Source: JAXGPP01 sp964436865
GTDB lineage: Bacteria > Planctomycetota > Planctomycetia > Pirellulales > Thermoguttaceae
Direction of reading: 5' to 3'
Length of the DNA stretch: 26,196 bases
Assembly (NCBI GenBank): GCA_964436865.1
Contig: CAYTFK010000061.1
Location: forward strand, 1-26,196
Notes under the pieces: generated by a model
Told to the model about the DNA's origin: nothing
The model's database searches: none
Seen by the model: only the letters and a program-made list of their open reading frames with translations
Made by a program: the position numbers and the translations under genes
Shown here: positions 21,060 through 26,196 of the stretch, piece by piece
Layout: each line of letters begins with the position of its first letter
Numbering within the stretch: position 1 is the stretch's first letter

Positions 21060-23210
21060 TCAGTCTCCGCTACCATACCCTTCGGGCAACTCCATCCTGA
21101 GGTTGTCCACCAGGAATGCCCACTGGTCTGCCAGTTCCTCGATCCGCTTCGCCGTCGGCTTGCCCGCCCCGTGTCCGGCCCGGACGTCGATGCGGATCAG
21201 CACCGGATTGTCGCACGCTTGGGCCCGCTGCAAGGCCGCCGCGAACTTAAAGCTGTGCCCGGGAATCACCCGGTCGTCGGTGTCGGCTGTCAGCACCATC
21301 GTCGCCGGGTAACACGTATCGGGTTTGATGTTGTGGTACGGCGAGTAGGCCGAGAGGGCCTTGAACTCCTCCGGATCGTCCGAAGAACCGTAATCGTCGA
21401 TCCACAGGCGCCCCTCGGTGAACTTGTGGAACCGCAGCATGTCCATCACTCCCACGCCCGGCAGGCACGCCCCGAACAGGTCCGGCCGCTGCGTCATCGC
21501 CGCGCCCACCAGCAGTCCGCCGTTGCTGCGGCCGATGATTGCCAGCCGGTCCGGCCGCGTGTAGCGTTCCTCGATCAGCCATTCCGCCGCAGCAATGAAA
21601 TCGTCGAACACGTTTTGCTTCTGAAGTCTTGTGCCGGCACGGTGCCAGGGATCGCCGTATTCTCCTCCGCCCCGCAGATTGGCCTGGGCGTAGACGCCCC
21701 CCATGTCCATCCACGACAGCCACGTCACGGCGAACGAAGCTGGCAGCGAAATGTTGAACCCGCCGTACCCGTAGAGCAGCGTCGGATTCGATCCGTCGAG
21801 CTTGATCCCTTTCTTGTACGCCAGGAACATCGGCACCCGCGTGCCGTCGCGGCTGGAATAAAAGACTTGCTTCACCTCGTATTGCGACGGGTCGAATTTC
21901 ACCTCCGGGCTGCGGAACAGCGTGCTCTCGCCCGAGGCAATGTCATAGCGGTAGATCGTCGGCGGCGCGTTGAAGCTGGAGAACAGGTAGAAAGTTTCCA
22001 TGTCCTCCCGCTCCCCTTCGAATCCGTAGACGCTGCCGATCCCCGGCAGCCGCACGTCGCCTGCGGCTTCGCCGGCCAGGCTGTAGCGCTTCACTCGCGG
22101 CTGCACATCCTGGAGATAGGTCGCGATGAACCGGTTCCCCACCAGGCTCACGTCGGTCAGTGTCGCTTCCGACTGGGGAATCACCTCACGCACCGCTTCG
22201 GGATTCGATCGATCCAGATCGATGGCCACCAGCCTCCGCCGCGGCGCCTCCAGATCGGTCTTGAAGAAGAACACCCGGCCATCGTTGCCGACGAACGTGT
22301 ACTCATTGCGGAAGTGATCCACCAGCTCAATCGGTTTTTCGCCCGGTTTCTCCAGATCCTTGACCGTAATGCGGTACTTCTCGTCGGTGCCGATCGCCGT
22401 GGTGATCACCAGGTAGCGGCCGTCGTCGGTCACCTTGCAGTCGTAGAACCAGTCCGGATTTTCCGGCCGGTGATACACCAGCGCATCGGCCGACTGCGGC
22501 GTGCCCAGCCGGTGGTAGCACACGCGGCTGTTGAAGTTCAACGACTGGAACTCAGCCCCCTCCTGGGGCTCGTCATATCGCGTGTAGAAGAACCCCTTTC
22601 CTTTATGGTCCCACGTGGGCGTGGTGAACTTGTTCCAGCGGATCTCGTCGTCCAGTTGCTTGCCCGATTCGATCTCCATCACGCGCCACGTCGTCCAGTC
22701 GGACCCGGCCTCCGATCGGCCGTAGACCACATAGCGGCCGTCTTCGCTGAAATCGGTCCCCTGCAGCGCGATCGTCCCGTCTTTCGACCAGGTGTTGGGG
22801 TCGATCAGCACCTTGGCCTCGCCATCCAGCGAGTCCATCCGGTAAAGCACCGCCTGGTTCTGCAAACCGTCGTTCTTTTGATAGTAATAACGCCCCCCTT
22901 CCTTGACCGGCGGCGAGTACTTGGGATAGTCCCAAAGCTCAGTGAGCCGCTTGCGGATCTTCTCTCGCTCCGGCAGCGCCTCAAGGTAGCGGAAGGTCAC
23001 TTCGTTCTGCCGTTTGACCCACTCCTCGACCTCTCTGGAGACTCGAACGTCGTCTTCCAGCCAGCGGTATGGGTCGGCCACCTTCACCCCGTGGTACTCG
23101 TCCACGTGATCCACGCGCCGCGTCTCCGGGTAGACGATCGGCCTGTCGGCGCCATGAATTGTCCCACTTGCCAGGACCAGGACCACGGCACAGCAGACGG
23201 CTCTCATCAT
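21060..23210 (-). CDS. Prolyl oligopeptidase (S9A family serine peptidase), secreted
   Basis: The 716-residue enzyme cleaves short peptides after proline. The first 20 residues form a signal peptide (core VCCAVVLVLASG), so it probably acts outside the cytoplasm. The opening HGVKVADPYRWLED (about 38-51) is the typical N-terminal block of the family. A beta-propeller region (about 80-420) gates the active site. The alpha/beta-hydrolase domain carries the full triad: Ser562 in GRSNGG, Asp645 in TDDRVIPGHS and His680 in RAGHGAGKP, with the substrate-anchoring Arg647. These positions nearly coincide with the mammalian enzyme, and length is also the same (about 710). The ATG-ATG start at 23210 has GAGGAG (23220-23225) 9 bases upstream. 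The next gene follows 11 bases after its stop. Confidence 0.95.
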   Translation of the reverse strand: MMRAVCCAVVLVLASGTIHGADRPIVYPETRRVDHVDEYHGVKVADPYRWLEDDVRVSREVEEWVKRQNEVTFRYLEALPEREKIRKRLTELWDYPKYSPPVKEGGRYYYQKNDGLQNQAVLYRMDSLDGEAKVLIDPNTWSKDGTIALQGTDFSEDGRYVVYGRSEAGSDWTTWRVMEIESGKQLDDEIRWNKFTTPTWDHKGKGFFYTRYDEPQEGAEFQSLNFNSRVCYHRLGTPQSADALVYHRPENPDWFYDCKVTDDGRYLVITTAIGTDEKYRITVKDLEKPGEKPIELVDHFRNEYTFVGNDGRVFFFKTDLEAPRRRLVAIDLDRSNPEAVREVIPQSEATLTDVSLVGNRFIATYLQDVQPRVKRYSLAGEAAGDVRLPGIGSVYGFEGEREDMETFYLFSSFNAPPTIYRYDIASGESTLFRSPEVKFDPSQYEVKQVFYSSRDGTRVPMFLAYKKGIKLDGSNPTLLYGYGGFNISLPASFAVTWLSWMDMGGVYAQANLRGGGEYGDPWHRAGTRLQKQNVFDDFIAAAEWLIEERYTRPDRLAIIGRSNGGLLVGAAMTQRPDLFGACLPGVGVMDMLRFHKFTEGRLWIDDYGSSDDPEEFKALSAYSPYHNIKPDTCYPATMVLTADTDDRVIPGHSFKFAAALQRAQACDNPVLIRIDVRAGHGAGKPTAKRIEELADQWAFLVDNLRMELPEGYGSGD

Positions 23211-23241
23211 CAGCTTAATCTCCTCGGATTACATCAGGCTG

Positions 23242-23262
23242 CCGCGGGGCTCGTCCCCGCGG
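23242..23262. repeat. Palindrome / hairpin between genes
   Basis: CCGCGGGG (23242-23249) and CCCCGCGG (23255-23262) form a perfect 8-bp stem around a 5-base loop, extendable by GCT/AGC across one bulged base. No T-run follows on the minus strand. It sits just ahead of the prolyl oligopeptidase ribosome site and could act as an attenuator, a processing site or simply a dispersed repeat. Confidence 0.65.
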
Positions 23263-23287
23263 AGCGCTATTCACCCTCCCTCGTACA

Positions 23288-23306
23288 CCTCACGCTCCGC
23301 GTGAGG
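23288..23306. repeat. Palindrome / hairpin between genes
   Basis: CCTCACGC (23288-23295) and GCGTGAGG (23299-23306) are perfect complements around a TCC loop. The layout of a GC-rich stem with a 3-base TCC loop is the same as in the left arm of the 31-80 repeat. It lies 25 bases after the stop codon of the upstream minus-strand gene and 26 bases from the other palindrome. Confidence 0.65.
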
Positions 23307-23331
23307 ACGCTCGGCGCACGGAGTATGCCGA

Positions 23332-26196
23332 TTACCCGGTCACCCGCTCTCCGTGGGCAATCACCGTGACCTGCGCCCTTGGCCGGCTGGCGGACGGAGC
23401 CTCGCAGTGGAACTCCAGCCGGCTGCCGCCCGCTTCAAGGATCGCGTCTCCCTCTGGAACCACTTCCCGCACGAGTTCCCCTTTGGGGCCGTACAGTTTG
23501 CAGTCGTCTGGACCAAAATACTCCAGGTATTGTCCGCTTTCGAGTTCCACAGGGAAGGCCACAGTTTTGCCGCCGACCGCCACCCCGGGCCGAACCAGCT
23601 TGCCCGTGGCCAGCGGCACCGCCCGGACCGGCGCCAGGTAGCACGCCGCTTCTTTTCCCGTCGGCAAGTTGTTGTACCACAACGCCAAGGTCTCAACCTG
23701 GCTATAGTTTACCGACTCGCGGTAAATGGAGTAGATGTTGCCGTACGGCCATTGGTACTGGGCATAACGCTCCCCCTCCGGCTCGATGAGCTCGAAGTAT
23801 CGCCATCCCGTGAAGTCGATCACGATATAGTGTTCGCCGTCGGCGTGGCTCACGTGGGCCGGACTCTTAAGTTGGACATTGAGCACCTCCCCCTGCCCAT
23901 CGCCGCAGACCCACACCCCCAGGCCCTGCTGCCCGCTCAGGTTCAAAGGGGGCGAGAATGCCGTCTCGACCTTGCACCACGCGCCCGCGGGCGAAGGCCG
24001 CGAGTTGGTGGCCGAGTACCGGACCAGCGGCAGGGACGTTCCAGCGGTTGGCGCTAGCTCCGCCGGAAGCGGACCGGGAGCCGCTTCGGCGGCGACCGTC
24101 TGCCACTGGGCGGTCACCCCCGTCCGGGCGGCGCTCACGCGCCAGGCTGCGCCGTCGGCAAAGTCGCCGAGCGTCGTACTGCCCGGACCAGCGTAAGGCC
24201 CCGCGGTCGTCAGGCTCTCGATCCGCAGCTTGAGAGGCTGCCGGGCGAACCGGTTTTCCAGCGTCCAGGCATTGCTCACTCCGTCGAGCCCTTCCACGCG
24301 GTGCCGCGCGTACTGCACCCGTTCGAAATGCCAGCCCTCTTTCAGATTGCCGATCAGTCGGAACTCGGCCCCCGGCTTCCTCAGTTCCGCTTTGATTTTC
24401 TCCGGCACTTGGCCCGAGTGACGCAAATCTTCGTAGCGCCGGATGATATCGGCCAGTCGCGGCAGCGCGGGCGTGGCGTCCACGTTGTCGGGATCAATCC
24501 CCATCAGCGCAAAGCCGGTGTCGTTCCCCAGGCACTTGGCCATCAGGTACTCGATATCGTCTGAAAAAGTTGGCTCCCCCTGCGGACCGGTCCACGTCTT
24601 GAACGCCCACCAGCCGAGCTGGCTTGGCAGGAACATCTGCCGGTTCGCCTCGTTCGCCTGGCAGTGGATGTCGATGAACCGTTTGTGGCTTCGCGTGGGG
24701 TGGTCCCAGGCGCCCATCCGTGAGCGGACATACCACAGGTGATGGTGGAACGTGCTCATCTCCATCAGCGCCGGCCGCTCGAGCCGCTTCCAGATCTCGA
24801 ACGTGAACCGCGAGCCGTAGTGCCAGCCGTTCTCCGCTCCCCCCAGCACGTCCTCGCCGTCCAGCGCGTCGAGATAGATCATGTCGAACCCGCACGCATT
24901 GAAGATCTCCGCCGTCTTCCCCGCCACCTCGGCCAGTAGCGTCGATTCGGCCTCCGGCACGAACAGGCCGAAGCACTCCTTCAAGTGATGCACCTTCGCC
25001 CCCGGCACGTGCGCCGCGGCCTGCGTGCCGTACGCCCCGCGCTGGCAACCGGAGAATCCATAGGGCGGCTCCTTGTTCACGCCGCGATAGACGATCAACT
25101 CGTCGTCGATCTGCACCGTAGCGCTATTGCGGACAAAGAACCCGGTGACCGCCGACATGCCCGCCGTCGATTCGTTCACCACGACCTGATCGCTCTCGGC
25201 CGAGAGTGCTTCGGCTAAGGTCAGCGTGGCATCCTTCGCCAGCCGCGAATCGGGTCGCGGCGTCACCCAAGGGCACCGCTTGTCGATGAAGAATGCGTAG
25301 GTATGCAACCCCGCTTTGATCCCCGCCGCGTGCAGCTTGTCGATCACTGCCTTGAGGCTCGCCGCGCCGCCCGGGTAGGTCTCGGGGTTGGGCAGGCAAT
25401 CGCCGAACCGGAACGACGAGCCGCCGTGGAAATCGATCTGGTTCATCCCCAGCCGATGCGCCAGGTCGATCCAGCGGTCGACTGTCTGCTCCGACATGTT
25501 GCTGAAGTTGAACAGGTATGAGCCTTGGTTGATCGGCTGTCCCCAGGCCCACGGTCCGCCGATCGGCGACTGGGGCAGTTCCGGCGCATCGCTCACCGCC
25601 TGCTGCATCGCCTCGCGAAGCCGATCGGCCGGGCAGCCGAGGATCGCCACTCTCGCCCGCACCATCCCGAACCGCGGATAGCAGCTTGCCCGGAGTCGGC
25701 TGGAGGGCCGTGGCAACTGGCTCACCTTGGTCCGCAAGTTGAGCGCCAGGGCGCAGGCGGCGAACGACTCGTCGGTCGTTCCCTTGAGCACGAGCGGAAT
25801 ATCGACCAGGCGCAACTCCTCGACATCTTCTCCCTCGACCGCGGCCGCTTCAAACAGGAGATACCCTCCGTGCCCTGTCACGCGCAAGGTCGCCGTCACT
25901 TCCGCCTCGCCGAACGCGAGCGTCACCCGCCCCTCGCCTGCTTCTGCCGCCGTGGCCGGGTACTCCTCGCCTGACTTGACCACCGCCGCCACCGGTGCAT
26001 CCGGTGCGGCATAGTCCGTTCCGCTCGCGCGATCGACGAACTGAGCCACGCGCCCCTCTCGGCCGATCGCCAGCCTCAGGTAATCGCTCTCCACGACAAA
26101 CTCGCCCCCTGCCTCGCCCGCCCGACCCCGCCCCGCGATCCCCGCCGCCGCCACTGCCGCCGTCCCGCCCGTCAGAAACCCCCGCCGTGACAATCG
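23332..26196 (-). CDS. Tat-exported glycosidase-like TIM-barrel protein (5' end beyond window)
   Basis: At least 954 residues are present. The visible N-terminus is RLSRRGFLTGG followed by an Ala-rich hydrophobic stretch, a twin-arginine signal. A TTG at 26193 could start the frame, but the Arg codon before it and the usual form of Tat signals suggest the true start is outside the window. Numbering from that TTG: residues 30-200 are beta-rich; 210-600 look like a TIM barrel, with INQGS and NQIDFHGG strands, LKAVIDKLHAAGIKAGLHTY (280-299) and GFDMIYLDALDG (435-446), where Asp442 sits at the place of a clan GH-D nucleophile. A beta-type insertion (about 350-400: QIDDELIVYRG, GCQRGAYGTQAAAH) interrupts the barrel. 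Residues about 690-850 resemble a carbohydrate-binding beta-sandwich. The stop is TAA at 23332. Substrate is unknown; a hydrolase acting on a plant or algal polysaccharide is a guess. Confidence 0.72.
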   Translation of the reverse strand, partial: RLSRRGFLTGGTAAVAAAGIAGRGRAGEAGGEFVVESDYLRLAIGREGRVAQFVDRASGTDYAAPDAPVAAVVKSGEEYPATAAEAGEGRVTLAFGEAEVTATLRVTGHGGYLLFEAAAVEGEDVEELRLVDIPLVLKGTTDESFAACALALNLRTKVSQLPRPSSRLRASCYPRFGMVRARVAILGCPADRLREAMQQAVSDAPELPQSPIGGPWAWGQPINQGSYLFNFSNMSEQTVDRWIDLAHRLGMNQIDFHGGSSFRFGDCLPNPETYPGGAASLKAVIDKLHAAGIKAGLHTYAFFIDKRCPWVTPRPDSRLAKDATLTLAEALSAESDQVVVNESTAGMSAVTGFFVRNSATVQIDDELIVYRGVNKEPPYGFSGCQRGAYGTQAAAHVPGAKVHHLKECFGLFVPEAESTLLAEVAGKTAEIFNACGFDMIYLDALDGEDVLGGAENGWHYGSRFTFEIWKRLERPALMEMSTFHHHLWYVRSRMGAWDHPTRSHKRFIDIHCQANEANRQMFLPSQLGWWAFKTWTGPQGEPTFSDDIEYLMAKCLGNDTGFALMGIDPDNVDATPALPRLADIIRRYEDLRHSGQVPEKIKAELRKPGAEFRLIGNLKEGWHFERVQYARHRVEGLDGVSNAWTLENRFARQPLKLRIESLTTAGPYAGPGSTTLGDFADGAAWRVSAARTGVTAQWQTVAAEAAPGPLPAELAPTAGTSLPLVRYSATNSRPSPAGAWCKVETAFSPPLNLSGQQGLGVWVCGDGQGEVLNVQLKSPAHVSHADGEHYIVIDFTGWRYFELIEPEGERYAQYQWPYGNIYSIYRESVNYSQVETLALWYNNLPTGKEAACYLAPVRAVPLATGKLVRPGVAVGGKTVAFPVELESGQYLEYFGPDDCKLYGPKGELVREVVPEGDAILEAGGSRLEFHCEAPSASRPRAQVTVIAHGERVTG

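Noticed and set aside
23228..23256. TGTAAT on the minus strand as a promoter for the prolyl oligopeptidase gene
   Set aside because: Transcription would start inside the ribosome-binding site, and the -35 region falls in a hairpin without a match.
20784..23369. 861-codon open frame on the plus strand
   Set aside because: It is antisense to the prolyl oligopeptidase gene and part of the next one. The translation is His/Arg/Val-rich with no motif, and the opposite strand has a full catalytic triad.

Overview
The window is a GC-rich stretch of a bacterial chromosome that looks like Planctomycetota, perhaps Pirellulales. This rests on the gene types: a secreted protein with an unusual heme-type motif and an NGE-type N-terminal module, a Ski2-like DExH helicase, a large acyltransferase-ACP-ligase fusion, and loosely packed genes with variable Shine-Dalgarno sites. 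The placement is inferred from family resemblance; no rRNA or tRNA gene was seen to anchor it. I recognise no phage, insertion sequence, CRISPR array or plasmid gene, so this is mostly chromosomal housekeeping and secreted-enzyme territory.

Left part (1-5209). A minus-strand NAD-type isocitrate dehydrogenase gene is followed on its 3' side by a nested palindromic repeat (31-80). It is divergent from rpiB (ribose-5-phosphate isomerase B) across a 378-bp spacer. Next come a minus-strand ABC-2 type permease with no ATPase partner nearby, a small acylphosphatase gene with a GTG start, a divergent secreted protein with a CX4CH motif, and a Nudix hydrolase that overlaps it tail to tail.

Central plus-strand block (5457-15223). 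recQ (with RQC, HRDC and a C-terminal helix-turn-helix) and ftsH each have a candidate promoter. They are followed by a tight run: a Dabb-domain protein, a Ski2-like helicase, KDPG aldolase (eda) and 2-keto-3-deoxygluconate kinase (kdgK). The last two overlap by ATGA and form a two-step route from 2-keto-3-deoxygluconate to pyruvate and glyceraldehyde-3-phosphate. The kdgK stop codon abuts the stop codon of the opposing gene with no spacer.

Right minus-strand block (15224-26196). Reading in the direction of transcription: a Tat-exported TIM-barrel glycosidase-like protein whose 5' end lies beyond the window; two back-to-back palindromes; a secreted prolyl oligopeptidase coupled to a secreted beta-propeller-like protein; then a promoter and an operon of a UMF1/Atg22-type MFS transporter with an acyltransferase-ACP-acyl-AMP ligase fusion. 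This last pair is laid out like the enterobacterial lplT-aas lysophospholipid repair operon but is built from a different transporter family and carries its own ACP. It is the most interesting candidate system here.

Several candidate promoters share one extended -10 sequence (consensus GKTAYAMTSR), which may be the housekeeping sigma-factor signature of this organism.
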